DNA of 64,000 bases. Source: Scleroderma bovista (lineage: Eukaryota > Basidiomycota > Agaricomycetes > Boletales > Sclerodermataceae). The notes under the pieces are model-generated. The model worked only from the letters and a program-made list of their open reading frames with translations, was not told where the DNA came from and did not search any database. Made by a program: the position numbers and the translations under genes. The stretch covers positions 1 to 64,000 of the forward strand of contig JAYMGJ010000459.1 in the NCBI GenBank assembly GCA_037178675.1, written 5' to 3'. Positions 13,001 through 27,259 of this stretch are shown here, one piece after another. Every line of letters begins with the position of its first letter. The stretch's first letter is position 1.

Positions 13001-14430
13001 TCAGAACAAATCCTACTAAATATGAATGGAACGTACCCGAATAACTGTGCGATCACTGCGAGAGGCGTGTCGTCATAAGCGAGGGAACGGAAATACATTC
13101 ACATACCAGCATTTTCTGGCCATATCCAAGTCACCCAAGAGAAATACGAAAGTGCTTGGACTGTTTTGGACAGATGTCAAGAATTACAGCGAAGTTTAGA
13201 ACGCCCGACTTACATAGATATCCTGGGAAAAAGTCTAGAGCATGTAGCGGTCACGACACATCAAAATAGTGAGCCTCTTCGTTATGTAGTACTTACACCA
13301 TACAAATGCGCCCGAGAATGCGTATATGAAGAAGCGTTCTCGGCTGATACCACCCAAAAGACCTGCGCCAGTGTACTGCTGCGCATGTAGCGTGTTAAAC
13401 ATTGCGCATGACACAAGGGTAGAAGGCCATATCATGCTAGGGGGTGAGACCAGAAAACGGCGGGCCATCCCTCCCGCAGAGAAGCCCATCAACTGCGTGG
13501 ACATTACCAGAAACCATTGATCTACAGTGCATGAATAAGAACGTCACTTGGTCAGTAAGGCAGCACATTAAAGCAGAGGAAGCAGTCAGACAGCTGAAAT
13601 TGTATTTCTGTTTATACAACACTCGTTGTACAGCGATGATGTCGGTCTTGGGTATCATATGAGCGGAGATGCGGATAATAGGTGCGGTGCACAAACGTAC
13701 CGCGTAGGCTGACGGTGCTCCAACGGAGGCCATAATCTAGGGAAGAAGTAGCGGGAATTCAGCACCAAGCGAAGATTGTATCACAGGGAAGCTGACAGTT
13801 ATCAAGACATGTTCTTTCATAGAGAAGGGTCCAGGGTTCAGAGATACACCGAATAAGCGTTTTCTGGGCATATATGCCGCCCAAAGATTTCCGATAGGGA
13901 AGGTCAACAGCAGAGGAACAAACAACCGGATGGTGACGTTGGGGTATCGGAAAGACAGGAACTGATTGAGACCTGGCATGAAAACTGCCCATGCCAGACC
14001 GATCACCCAAGTGCGTATAGTCGTAGATGGTATGCTGGGGTCATCGGTATTAGCTACTGCAGCTCGAACTTCTGGGTATGGTGAATCGTCGTCGTCAAGT
14101 TCTTCCGATTGACCAAAGTCGAGATTGGGGTCGTCGAAGTCGGATGAGTCGGATGAGTAACGTGACTATTAACCAGCGGCACGTCACAGATCAGTGTGCA
14201 ATGAGCTCGTGTGTTTTAACGTACAGGTGAATCTAATTGCAAGTATCAAGTACATCTGGAAGCTATTGCATGACCATGGCTAGACACCCACCTAAACTGA
14301 GTACTGTTGGCGGTCTCTCCTGCGCTTCTTTATCCTCGATTGCATGGAGGTCAACAGAGTCTTCGAGCTCTGAATCCAGCCGTCGCAAGGGATATTCCTG
14401 GAAGTCAGAAGGGTCGTATTCTGCCAGCAT
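10092..14430 (-). CDS. Oligopeptide transporter, OPT family
   Basis: A multi-exon gene for a polytopic plasma-membrane transporter of the OPT family, which imports small peptides with protons. The proposed start is ATG at 14430 (MLAEYDPSDFQEYPLRRL), followed by an acidic N-terminus (YSSDSSDFDDPNLDFG) and the first membrane block TWVIGLAWAVFMPGLNQFLSFRYP at about 14010-13920. The family signature KLGHYMKIPPR with REMFWAQ lies at about 11420-11480. The C-terminus is spliced from small exons: FFNGTFRLPPATAINYVPWA (about 10690), SAALDSGFAVSAVVIYF (about 10400), ALADWWGNT (about 10240) and VFKTNYDYKAIPVRQLAPGQ ending at a stop at 10092-10094. More than ten short introns split it. The family call is secure; several internal exon edges were not resolved. 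Confidence 0.9.
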
Positions 14431-14870
14431 CAAGGTGTCTCGAGGGAGAGAGGTCGGGCCTTACCAGGCGCCCAACCCAAGAGTTGGCTGTGAAAAAGGT
14501 TTGGCAAATGAACGTTCCTGAGCGAGGCTACCAGGTGATGAAGTTGATTAGCTCCGATTTCTTATCGAATGCCTCGAGCAGGGACCATCACCAGCACTGC
14601 CAGTGTGAGCGCTGCCAGCACCGGAACAGCAGTTCCAGATCAGATCCGTAGTATTGATCCATCAGTTGCTAACACTTGCAACACAAGGCTAGTGGATGGC
14701 AGACGACCAGTTGCTACAAACACTGGCAACACTATGTACAATAGCTAGATCTGAATATCTCGACATTCTGTATGTCGACATTCCGAGAATGCCAGGGACA
14801 GTAGTATGTATAAGAGCTTAGGTACCTGACGCTCATGTACGCAGATCATCTTCCTGCCATCATGACAAAC
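14431..14870. other. Intergenic region, OPT promoter / ORC5 3' flank
   Basis: No gene seen. Contains short near-repeats around 14600-14750 (agcactgccag, ccagttgctaacacttgcaacac and a similar second copy). Confidence 0.4.
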
Positions 14871-16754
14871 CTAAGCTGGGTCCCACATTAAGTCATTCAG
14901 TGATGGTATGCCCACATCTTTGGAAAGGGTAAATGCAACGTCGTGGGATATACCGCACTTGAATGTCGGCGGCCCATCGAGCTTCTCCAGTGGGCTCATA
15001 CGGTGCAAGGCGCGCATGAATGCGAGTTCCGTGATCTGCGACATCGATGGCATGCGATCAACCTCATTCAACACGAATATCGCCACCTACAGCAGCATAG
15101 ACGTGTATTCGACCGGTTTCCATGTCTGTATATTCCCCTGGAAACTCGAATCGAGGGTCATAGGGTCGCGACTCAAAATCATGTTCCTCTAACAGTGCTC
15201 CCAGAATTGCTAACAGCCTGTCTAGGGGGAATGTGGCAGGACCAAGCAATCGTTGGGATACCTGTGAAAGACGCTGTCAATATCTAACCAGTGTCAGGGG
15301 CGAGCTATGAAAACCGCACAGCCGAGGTCTTGTTTGAGCCACTTTTGACTGACGGACCTCTACGTCTCCTTTTCTTGCGTTCCGACGGTCCACGGGCAAA
15401 CATCCTCATGTCACTCTTCGCAGGGTTTGTAGATGCCAAGAATGCGGCGACCAAGATGAACTTCGACAATCGGGGCAGGTTTTCTACCTTGGTGCTCGAC
15501 GGTGTCCAGCCGATAAACGAATCGCCCTCGAACTGTTTGTCGGTCAGATTTTGCGTCGGGTCGTAATCGTTTTCGGACGCCCAATCTTTTGCATTGGTCA
15601 GTCGCGGATAGAGCGCTTCTAACGCACGAGTGAACGACGGTGAGAAATATTTGAAAAGCCGCAGACGGCCATCCATGTTTGGCAGCTGGAGGTCAGGTCC
15701 GTGGGTCCCGCTTTCCTCATTGCGACATTCGCTATCTTGTTCCCAAACTACTGGTTTTGCAAACCCTGGCCAACGTGCTGCGGCGATATACTGAAGCTCC
15801 ATTGGGTCATTAACATAAAGGAAAAGCGTGTTGCAGAGCATTTCCGCGTATTGCGCATAGAGTGGCAATAGGCCTGGGTGGTAGGTAATACCAGGTACGT
15901 CTGACGAAGAAAGTGCCTGCGACGTGTCCCGGAATGCAGATACGAGCCTCTGAATGGTATCTGAAACGTGGATTCTCGAACCTTTCTCTTACAAGCACGT
16001 TGCAAAGCACACACCCTGCTTTGTTAATGGTTGCACATCCAGGAAGTACGGATCTGGAGCAGCTCCAAGCGGCGGCCGGAGATCCTCCCATCGAACGGAT
16101 GTCAGGAAAACTACTGAGATCGTGACCTGCGCCTGAAGAGAACATGATGATCAGTAGCCAGTGAAGGCATGGGATGCCACACCCAGATGCACCGAGTAAA
16201 ACCCGACTGACCAACTCGGCAAGACGTGTGAGGGGAACGACAAGTTCGGACAGACATTCGCATAGTCTTTCGGCACGTTCGATCATGATAACCATGGTGG
16301 GCTCCTGAGAAGATGAAGTGGTTGCCTTGCCCTTTCCTTTTCCTTTTGCATCGCCAGGTGTAGTTCCAAGGTCGGCGGAGAGTCTTCTGAGGCCGTGGAG
16401 AAAACTGTCGATGCTGTCGTTATACCTCACACGGTCCTCTCCTGGCCACATTTGACATCCGTTCTCCCAAGACGGTACCCATCCAGCGAGCGCGTTGAGG
16501 ACAGTGTCGTAGAACACCCGCGCAGAAAAACAGGCTACCGCGTTGACATGAGCGTAATATACTGCCTGAATGGGGCTTGGTTGGTGGAATATTGCATCTA
16601 CAACTTTTGCAGTGACACGGGAATGAGTGGCATCCGTTATGTAGATGAACGGCGGCAGATAGGCAGATGCAAGCGTGCAGAGGTGGGCGATAAACTCGGT
16701 GTAGCCTGGATGATCTTGAGAGAGCTTGTTGATGAATACGTCTAAGTCCTCCAT
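14871..16754 (-). CDS. ORC5: Origin recognition complex subunit 5
   Basis: Encodes an Orc5-type subunit of the six-protein complex that marks DNA replication origins in the nucleus. It starts MEDLDVFINKLSQDHPGY. The AAA+-like core includes MVIMIERAERLCE (Walker B region, about residue 150), VPLTRLAEL, and, after an intron ending near 16133, TISVVFLTSVRWEDLRPP. A following exon reads RLVSAFRDTSQAL...GLLPLYAQYAEMLCNTLFLYVNDPMEL. The C-terminal winged-helix region (FSPSFTRALEALYPRL, LPRLSKFILVAAFLASTNPAKSD, then SQITELAFMRALHRMSP and CGISHDVAFTLSKDVGI) is the most diagnostic part. It contains a basic KKRRRRG stretch. No GxxxxGK[ST] Walker A is visible in the N-terminal part, so ATP binding may be lost. 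It ends ...LMWDPA with a stop at 14871. Confidence 0.9.
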
Positions 16755-17519
16755 TATATTCGTGAGGTAGTAGTAGCTGAGATTGAGGCTCGTGCTAAGG
16801 GAAATTTTTTCAAATTTGGCTCAGCCTCAGCAGTTCATTTCAACAACCAACGTCGCACTTCAAAACTCTTTCTGGCTCATTTCGAATCTGAAGAGCGTAA
16901 GTTACTCCGTGCGCCTGTCCATTGTTGATGCACCCCTCTGCAGGGTCCTCTCACAACCTTATGTGGTCCGACGTTGACGATGACGGCTCTGACCCAATTG
17001 TGACATGTCGATGCACTGGAACAAATTTCGTGGATTCTGAACGAACCCACGGCGTCCACGAATCCCGCGATTTATTCCAGTGCTGTCCAGTACTAGTAAG
17101 ATCGATGTGCATATACGCTGCTCTCCGTGCGCCGTGCATTCATCGTCCAGGCTGAGAGTGGCCCATGGATGACACTCACCAGTATAGAATGCAATACAGA
17201 CGGGCGGGACTAATCATGCTGGGCCGTCTGGCATTATGGTAATTTCGAACACTTTCCTGTGGGTTGAAGTACATACTCGTACATGGAGGTTATACAGCCT
17301 GTCACGAAAAGCATGACGCTGGATCACTGAGAGGTACGTTCACAGACTTCCAATAGCTACAGCGAACACAGCTGATCATGAATACATACAATACATGGAT
17401 ACTAACAACAAACTCTGACTTGTCTCAGACCGACTCCAGTATTGGCAGATACTAAAAAAGAACGCAAAATACGAGCCATCTTACATACTCGAAATGCACC
17501 AAATCGACTCCCGCCATTA
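16755..17519. other. Intergenic region, ORC5 promoter side
   Basis: Short ORFs of 60-77 codons on both strands but no recognisable motif or splice-supported gene. Contains the upstream region of ORC5 and the 3' flank of the deaminase-MYND gene. Confidence 0.45.
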
Positions 17520-20507
17520 TCATTTCTTGGCGAGAATTACTCGAACGGATTGCGGGCCAATCAGAGACACAGCTTCCTCAACCATTTCGACCGGTGCACC
17601 ATGGATCTCAACAGTATTGGCACACATCCCTGCCCACTCCACATTTACAGGCAGCGGATATGGGGTCTTCATTAACCTCCTGAACCTCTGCTTGAGATTG
17701 GGATTGTACTGACGAGCGAACTCGAACAGTTTGCCGTTGATACAGGCAGTGTGTAACTCCATTGGGTCAACTTGCGGAGAGTTCAGAAGGTCTTTGTATA
17801 CATCCTTGAGCGCAAACTTTTCCTCCACGGTGTTGCAGTTGGAAAATCCGTAGTCCACGGTGATGTATCGCGGAGGATCTACGTCCGAAGAATGGGTGAA
17901 GAGTCTGAGGTACCATACAGAGGGGCACCAGGTGTTGGGCTTGATCTTCAGGAAAGCCTCCAGGTGCTGGACCTTCTTGCGCTCGCTTTTCAGCCCATTC
18001 GCGTCCATCAAGGAAATGAGGCTGTTAGACTGATACGCCAGCCAAAACTCTTTGAAAGAGCATTTGGAAATAAGTTCTCGATACAATGTGGGCAGCACCT
18101 GTTCCCCTTCGTAACCGCGACCAGTAACAAAGCCGAATTGGAAGTAAAGATCTGGGCTGACTTTGTCCGAAAGGCTGGGACTGGGATGATATCCATTGAG
18201 CAGCATAGAATAGAGCATGAATGATTTGCTCTTGGCTTCCGGCGTCAGTTCGTGGGGATCCTTAGGCCTGTCCCCTGGATCAAGGTATGGTCGTGCTATG
18301 CCGAAGATGTCAGGGGGAGAGTCACTGTCGAAGATGTGGAGGTTTTCACGGAACCAGGAATAGTATACTCCACGACAGTGTTGCGGTATTGCTTCGAACT
18401 TGGATATAACTTTTTCCGCCAGTGTTCCCCCCATCTGCCATCGATGCAACTCCCGACTCCCAACACCCATAGTGCGAGTCAGACCGATGTATAACCCAAG
18501 AAGTTTCAGCTGATCATACACAGACGCGAATTTCATGAACCTAAAATCTTCAATGGTATCTTCATCATCCGGCAAGGTATCCCTCCAACAGGCACGGAGT
18601 AGGTAGTCTGCGCTATCAAGGGGCCTGCCCAAGGCACAATTGAAATTATGTTCGTAGTAGCCCCATGTTATTTCGCAAGATTGACTACACAACCATGGCC
18701 CGCCGCATTTAGAACATTTTCTTGAAGTCTCGCAGTAGCAATAGGCACACTTCGCGGAGGTTGCACGGACATTAGGCGGCTCTGCACCTTCTGGTGGATC
18801 TTCAGTGTCCAATTCTTCCACTGCTTCGCGCCCTCTGTCAGTTGAAAGGATGTCAGCCTTCATGAACCCGTACTGATGATCAAGCGTACCTAGACAGCCG
18901 CTGTGACATGCCAGCGCTCAGGGAATCAAATTCACGCTGAGCATTTAGTTCCTGGTGATATCTGTTGATATAGTGTGTTTGGAGAGAGTGAACGTCCGTA
19001 ACGCCAGCAGATGATTCCGGAACATGAGGTGTGGAGGAAATGGGTTTAATCATTTCGCGAGCTAAAATGTTTCGCATATTTTTCAGCGCTGAATTCAGTA
19101 AAGGAACCATATCGTCACGAAGCCCAGCGATATCGGGGATAGACCAAAGGGTGTAAATCTTTCCATGGCATCCCCGTGTCCTAAATGCAGCACCGTATCG
19201 ACCAAATGATTTGAGGAAAGAGGTGCATAGGAAACAGGATAGCTTGCTACATCCGATGTACGGACACATTTCCCTGTCCATGATTTCCACATCGGTCGTT
19301 TTCGCGAGGTGGAGAATGAGCTGTAGTTCTGCATGAGTAGGGAGATGCTTCTTGGAGGTGTTACTCTGAAGTTGCTTGAAGCTCCGTTCTGCGCTAATGA
19401 CACTAGACTTGGCGCCGATAAGATTCCGAACGGAAGTCGGATTCAGAGAAAGGCCCAAGCATTTCATCGCTTCGCCCAATGAAAGTAGAGTTGATGGAGA
19501 GATGCGAGGAGTTGGGGTCTTGACGAGAACAATGGACAGACGAGAGAAACCAGGAATACTCTGCGCTCCAGCGACGAGTGTAAAGTAGCATGACCTTAGT
19601 CGGCCCAAGAAGAGGATGCCCGAAACGAGTTTTCGTGCCAGTGAAGTCACTGAACAAGAGTTGATCAACATCTTGATCGACGTCATATGACGGATGGAAT
19701 AAGCCTTCTCAGCGAGAAGACGTCGCTGGGATACCCTATTGTCAGAATGAAGAATATCGTCGAGCTCTCGGATGTGATTCTGGGCAAAGCTCATGTAGGT
19801 GTCGTGAGTCGTTTCCGAGTATATACCTATGTCAGTATCGTCGCAGAACGTTCTCGCTTCGGTGTCACTGCCTAGTGGTAGTTGTGCCGCTTTATATGCA
19901 GGAAGGTTATTCTGAAATCCAGAGCGTTTAAAGGACTTCAAGTTCTCTTGCAAGGTGTCAGCATAATAATCAAGACGAGGTGCATTATAACGGAGCAGTT
20001 CCTCCCAAAGTGCATTCTTGACAGTTTCCAGATCTACAATGCCAGCGTTCAATTAATTGACCGCACTTGACCAGTCAAATTTGACGTACCTTGTGTCTTC
20101 GCAAATACAGACGCACCGATAATTGACAGCAGCTTCTCCACTGTGCTGAAAAACGTCTGGTCGTGATCTCCAAACGCTTCATTACGAGCAACCAATAGGG
20201 AAACCCTGACACTGTCCTCGGTATGTCGATCTTGAGACTCGCGGAGCGCTGCACAAGAGACGTGCTTCCCACCCTTGTCTCGGGACATTACCTCCGCGAA
20301 CCTGTCCAAGAAGCGGTGCTTGAGGCCATCCTCTCCGCCAGCGTTAGCTTCTGAGCCATCGTCTTCGCCTACATCCGAGTCTGTTATGTGTATCTCTTCG
20401 TCCTTCTCTGTAGAGCCCGAACCAAGCTGACCGCCGTTGCGCAGGGACAATAGGTTGACAAGGCTGATGAACTGCTCGACATTTTCCCAACGAAAGTTAT
20501 TGGTCAT
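17520..20507 (-). CDS. Predicted nucleic-acid deaminase (OTT_1508-like) fused to MYND zinc finger
   Basis: Three exons join in phase. Exon 1 (from ATG at 20507, MTNNFRWENVEQF; 20576 is an alternative) ends ...VFAKTQ. Exon 2 begins DLETVKNALW and ends MSQRLSR. Exon 3 begins GREAVEELDTEDPPEG after an intron (about 18833-18889, GTACGC...CTGACAG). The deaminase signature is HAELQLILH (His and Glu at about residue 373-375) with CSKLSCFLC (zinc cysteines at about 405-409) and a following TRGCHGKIYTLW. This matches the OTT_1508-like group of the cytidine-deaminase superfamily. The exon 3 start carries a MYND finger (CAYCYCETSRKCSKCG, LCSQSC, HNFNC). The C-terminal 300 residues have no known domain. 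Substrate and role are unknown; this deaminase group is thought to act in defence or editing. The exon 2-3 fusion is supported by the splice phase. Confidence 0.83.
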
Positions 20508-21661
20508 TCTGACTCGGTGAAATGGAGAGGAGAAACGATCGCTGCCTGGCTTCAAGAGAAAGTATGTACCCTGCAAGATTCAACGTGTCGGAGGTAGGAA
20601 GTAGCGCATGAGGCTGGAACTTAACTAGCGCCCGGCCAGTATATAGAAGTCTGGGCTGGGCAGTGGGCAGCCCTAAATCCATACACCATGAGGCCGCCCA
20701 GAGTAGTACTCAGAGCTTCTCGAACATCACGTCTGGATCTCGGTTCTAGATGTATAGAACCGATTTAATCTGCGACTCGCTGCCATTCCTTAGGCCCTAT
20801 AACTTCAAGCTTCACACAGCGCGGATTTCGAAACATCCAAGGGCGATCCAAGTTTTCAATTGAATTGGGAAATGATATGTGTTTTGAAGTTTCGTCTTTT
20901 CGTACTTTGCAGCCCTGCATTAAACAATAAGATGGAAAAGTAAGCACGGATGTCCTGGTAGAGTTTATGGATCGCGATCTCTCGCTGTCAGCATAAGATT
21001 AAGCCGCGTTTCATCAACCCAAAATGCAACTTTTTTAAAGCTGAGGGAAAAGCTTCTGGCATATCTGGCTGCGACCCGAGCACCGAAAGGCGTCCCCTCT
21101 CGGATATAAAACCCGGGAACAGGTTTTGGAACACAGCTGGTTGGGCGAGAGATGGTGGCTCAGATTTATCTGTATACATAGTAGAATGAGATCCACACCC
21201 ATATCCACCAGAGTCACGCAGTGGATAATGTAATATACTTCACCTGGCACTACCGTGGTCGAGCGAGGAAATGGGGACGCATGCGTGTCCGTTTTACAAG
21301 GTCTGTCTCGTGTAAGTGGATGTAAGTGGAGGGATCAAAGGTCTTCCCATTCGCATACCAGTAACGTTGGGGATACACATGCTGGCAGTGTAACAATTGC
21401 CAACTAGCTTGACTCCAAGTGAGAGATTGTGATGGACAGCGCCAAAGGTTGAATCCCAGAGGTTCGTCCCGCTGTCAGAATTAGTCTCCCCTAGTACGTG
21501 GAACTGGCGAGAAGGAATTTCTCTTGAAATTCCCGACTTGGAGGGCTCTGAACGTCAGCATACGCATTCTTAAGCTTCCCATACCTCCATATCGCACCCA
21601 CTAGCCCAGCCTAGCGAACTGTGCAGAACAGACGACTGCGTGTGGCACCACCGAAATAAAC
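20508..21661. other. Divergent intergenic region
   Basis: About 1.15 kb between the divergent deaminase-MYND and MYST genes. Only short ORFs; it probably holds both promoters. A GTAAGTGGAT-type short tandem repeat (tgtaagtggatgtaagtgga) lies near 21310-21330. Confidence 0.5.
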
Positions 21662-23869
<2,208 letters not shown>

Positions 23870-24770
23870 GGATTCGAGTCGTGACAAATTGTAAGTATGG
23901 ATGTACATTGATTGGGTCCAACGCGGATCAGTGCATTTTCTCAGAGCCTCAAGAACCATCGCCTTCTCTGGCTTGTCGGATCATGTACATGATGTTTGTT
24001 TGTATATACTAGACTTTTGTTCCCCGAAGCTCTTGAAGCATGGCCACGCACTCGGAAAGGGGCAACTGAGGATTCGACGTATCATCTGCATCGCTCACAC
24101 TGGATGGATAAGCTGAAAGTTGTCTCCAACACTACCAAGTACCGCTAACTTGGATATCGTAGGGCGGCTTGCTTTGAATATCATTGAGAAAAGCTGTCCG
24201 ATAATATGTACATACAGGCGGAAGTACCTGACCACTTCCAGATCTACTGTTCATCATTATGGATGCGATCCAGGGTACCCAGGTAGATGAACTGTTGTCA
24301 TATCACTGGTAGAACTTGTTCGACCTCAGAAGCCAGAATGCCGCAGCAGCATATCCATGATATGCTAGCAGCTTCAGGACAAACTTATATGTACAGCTTG
24401 ACATACCCCAAGTTAGCTACCGCAGACAATAGAGTATGCCACACTCGTTACTCAGCTATCAGGAAAGTAACGTGTCGGGTGGTTGGAAAACAATGGTATT
24501 GGGCAAACGGTAGATCAAGGTAAGGGACAACTGTCAGTTTGCGTTCATGAAATAATGTCAACATTAAATGTTCAGACAATCGCCCACCTCCCGTTTATGT
24601 ATTACAGCTATATGGGATGCGTTGGTGCCGTTTCTGGTAACTTTAGTGGGGGCCCAGAACTCAGTGTGGTGCAGCGTGGGGAGATCAACAGGATTGTATC
24701 AGAACAAACCTTTACCTCGCAACTCCCTGTAGGTGGTATGATATCACACATCTCCAGGAGTAGTGGATTT
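23870..24770. other. Intergenic region between convergent genes
   Basis: 3' flanks of the MYST and CIR-N genes. No further gene recognised; ORFs on the + strand past 24483 are antisense to the CIR-N gene. Confidence 0.5.
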
Positions 24771-25744
24771 CTACCAGCGCCTTTTTCTCCACCGGTCTCT
24801 GTGGGCGTGAGCTTCTTCCACCTCTCGCCGATTAAACACATCTCCATAACCACCATCCATTCCACCGTGCACGGTGCTCGGCGTTTCGCTACCAGCCGTT
24901 TCCCGCTTCTTACGACGAATCAGGGCCAGTGCGCGTTCGCGTTCCGAAGTTTCACGACTGAGCCGTTCAGATGTGGGGTCTGGTCGTTTGGGCTGGGGTG
25001 GAGGCGGCGGCGGAGGTGGAGGACCTGTATCACGAGAGGAGTGCTTTTTACGGGAAAAACGAGAGGGGGGAGGAATTGTGCGCGAGTGACTTGAAGAGGA
25101 ACGGGCGGTGAGCTGTTGGGTTATCGCTGTCAAAGGATCATGCATTGTCTTCGAGGCTAGATCCCGCATTCTGGTGTATCGGAAAGTTATATAGAATTCC
25201 AAGCTCCATGACTGTGCTTACTTTCGTTCGTCCTGGTCATTCACGTTATCGCTCTGTGGTCCTGTACCAGCGAGGTCTCGATTCTTGTCAACGTACCATG
25301 GGTTCAGGTCTTTTGCACTGGGCGCGAGAGGTACGCCTTTGTCCGCTTCAGACGTGTCCGACTTCTTGTTGGCCCGTGCGGCTATTATGAGCTCTTGCTG
25401 GCATAAAATCGGGATTAAACAACGTGATGCTCTTCAAGAAGGACACATACCTGTTCCAGGTCCTCGAAGAGGTTAATATGCTTCCTTGATCCTGTACTGT
25501 TGCCAGTCCCTCCCTGGCCGATGGAAGCACCTGTATCGCCATCAACCGCCTTAGTCTCCTCAGACCCTAGTCCAACACGCTCGCGGAGAAGGGTAAGCCT
25601 GGCTTCAGTATCTGCCAGTGCCATCTTGCTTTCTTTCTCGGCTTCTTGTCTTGCTGCCGCTTCTTCATCCTTGCGAACACGTTCTATGTTGTCCCTTCGA
25701 TAAGGGTGGTAAGATTTGTGGTGGGCAATGTTCAGCTTCCCCAT
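24771..25744 (-). CDS. CIR-N-terminal domain protein, LENG1-like
   Basis: Starts MGKLNIAHHKSYHPYRRDN followed by IERVRKDEEAAARQEAEKES, the short N-terminal domain shared by CIR co-repressors and LENG1-type proteins; HH.SYHPY and the charged RVRKDEE helix are typical. Exon 1 ends ...NLFEDLEQ. Exon 2 (about 25395-25235) reads ELIIAARANKKSDTSEADKG...KDLNPWYVDK, including the family NPWY motif. Exon 3 holds LASKTMHDPLTAI, a poly-proline run of nine residues and a basic RALALIRRKKRE segment, ending ...HRDRWRKRRW at a stop at 24771. The family is nuclear and linked to splicing in other eukaryotes; this is inferred, not shown here. About 280 residues, with short introns. Confidence 0.85.
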
Positions 25745-25967
25745 CCTAGTACTGCTCAGTTGGAATGGGATACAATCTGTATTTGACTGACTAGTTATCA
25801 AAATGGCGCAGGTACAAATAAGCATAAATACCTCGTCAGCTCGCAGATACCAAGTATGTACTGGGGGAAACTCGAGGTGACGTGGATGCCAGATGAGAGT
25901 GAATGTTCATGCCACAATTTCGCAATCTGGAAAGAATTCTTACTTGTATAAGTCTGTCAAAAAGATT

Positions 25968-26071
25968 GGGCTCAACCGGGAATTGAACCCGGGTCACGTA
26001 CATCTTGGCCACAATCATTGTGGCGGGCTCATACTCCCGAAGCACGTATCTTACTACTGGACCATTGAGCC
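25968..26071 (-). tRNA. tRNA-Pro (anticodon CGG) with intron
   Basis: The minus-strand sequence folds as a tRNA. The acceptor stem GGCTCAA pairs with TTGAGCC, the D-arm begins GTCCAGTAGT, and the T-arm is CCGGG-TTCAATT-CCCGG with discriminator C. The anticodon stem CGTGC/GTACG encloses TTCGGG, giving anticodon CGG (Pro). An intron of about 33 nt lies one base 3' of the anticodon, the standard eukaryotic position. It contains a CCACAATGATTGTGG hairpin and a CCCG that can pair with the anticodon. No CCA is encoded, as expected for a eukaryote. Confidence 0.9.
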
Positions 26072-26581
26072 ACTGATCGGTGATTTGCCGACATGAAACT
26101 ATCCGTACGTGGCCCTCTTCTAACATTGACAATCGGCAGACCAGACTCGATGGAAGACAATCGTTCCCTCGCCTTAGCTGGACCGAGGAATTCTTGCACT
26201 GGTTTTCGCTAGCTCAATCGACCTTCTGGTCGACCTCCATTAATATAACAATATGATGTATACAGATTCGCGCGATCCGTCTTTCGTCCTGGGTTGGGCG
26301 TGCCTTCCGTGTTGGTACGGCTACGCTCCAAACCTGCAATGAAGCAAGATAGACAAGATAACGTGGTATGTTTCCTAACTATTTTGGCTGCATCTGTCAT
26401 CTGAAAATTCCCAACCTGCTTGGGTGACATATTTGGAATTGGATGAAGTAAAACACCTATGTATCTTGATTCTCGAGTGCTCAGTAAGTCACCCATGACA
26501 TCATCAATGCGCTCTAATCTCCTTTGTTAGCAAGAACATTAACATCCAACCTCATTATAAAGTCGGACCTCATCATATTAA
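26072..26581. other. Intergenic region upstream of tRNA-Pro
   Basis: No convincing gene. Short ORFs only. Confidence 0.45.
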
Positions 26582-27100
26582 TTATGTATCTACGTTGTCC
26601 TTCCCTTTACATCTCCGTTTCACTCCAACATGAACCTCTCTAACATGCCTGAGTATGCTGTCCCATCTCATTTCTTTAGGTGGTTGGCACCAACAACAAA
26701 TGACTATCTTTTTTGCTGCCATTTTGGTGATACCATGCACGGTGGCCAGATGTTCTACGCAGTCGTAGGTGATCGCCATTCCGCATGCCATGCCATTCTT
26801 TCTCCAACCACACCTAGCGTGAACACCTGGCACATCACCAGAAGGATTCAGATAGGACACAGTGGAGTGGGTGCTTGTGTAACCAGCCTGGTCAACGTTC
26901 ATTGCAGGGACCGGAAAATCCGGATGGGGGACGGCTGACGGAGGGTCAAATTTTCCCGCTCGATATATGGAGTCTGAGAGGTGCGCACCATTCAGTTGGG
27001 TACTAAGATGCAGTGGAAAGTGGTGTAATTCTGACGGGGGCTGCATGGAGGATCCGCATGGGCTGGACGACGAAGGGGTGTGGTTCGAAACATTCCGCAT
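26582..27100 (-). CDS. Small zinc-finger-like hypothetical protein
   Basis: A 172-residue ORF with a Ser/Pro-rich N-terminus (MRNVSNHTPSSSSPCG) and a Cys/His-rich C-terminal half: RCGWRKNGMACG, then EHLATVHG, then ICCWCQPPKEM and ILRHVREVHVG. The spacing (C...C...H-x4-H, then CCWC...H-x4-H) suggests two divergent C2H2-like fingers and a basic end (KRRCKGKD). Short proteins of this kind are frequent in mushroom-forming fungi and have no known function. It may bind nucleic acid. The start could also be at Met 19. It lies between tRNA-Pro and a broken HET gene, both on the same strand. Confidence 0.65.
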   Translation of the reverse strand: MRNVSNHTPSSSSPCGSSMQPPSELHHFPLHLSTQLNGAHLSDSIYRAGKFDPPSAVPHPDFPVPAMNVDQAGYTSTHSTVSYLNPSGDVPGVHARCGWRKNGMACGMAITYDCVEHLATVHGITKMAAKKIVICCWCQPPKEMRWDSILRHVREVHVGVKRRCKGKDNVDT

Positions 27101-27259
27101 GACTTTGTTGCACCACGACCGAAAGACCTGCGGCCAAGTTGAAGCAGAAGGGGACTCCTTTGAAATATTGAGTGGCGACAGCTTGTCAAGGGACGGTAGT
27201 AAGCTCTATACAAGTGATGTGAGATGCAGTCGCCCCTTTAATCACATATAACACTCACA

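Noticed and set aside
17772..18224. A 150-codon + strand ORF
   Set aside because: Antisense shadow of the MYND-containing exon.
24483..25094. A 203-codon + strand ORF
   Set aside because: Antisense to the last exons of the CIR-N/LENG1-like gene, whose frame is clearly the real one.
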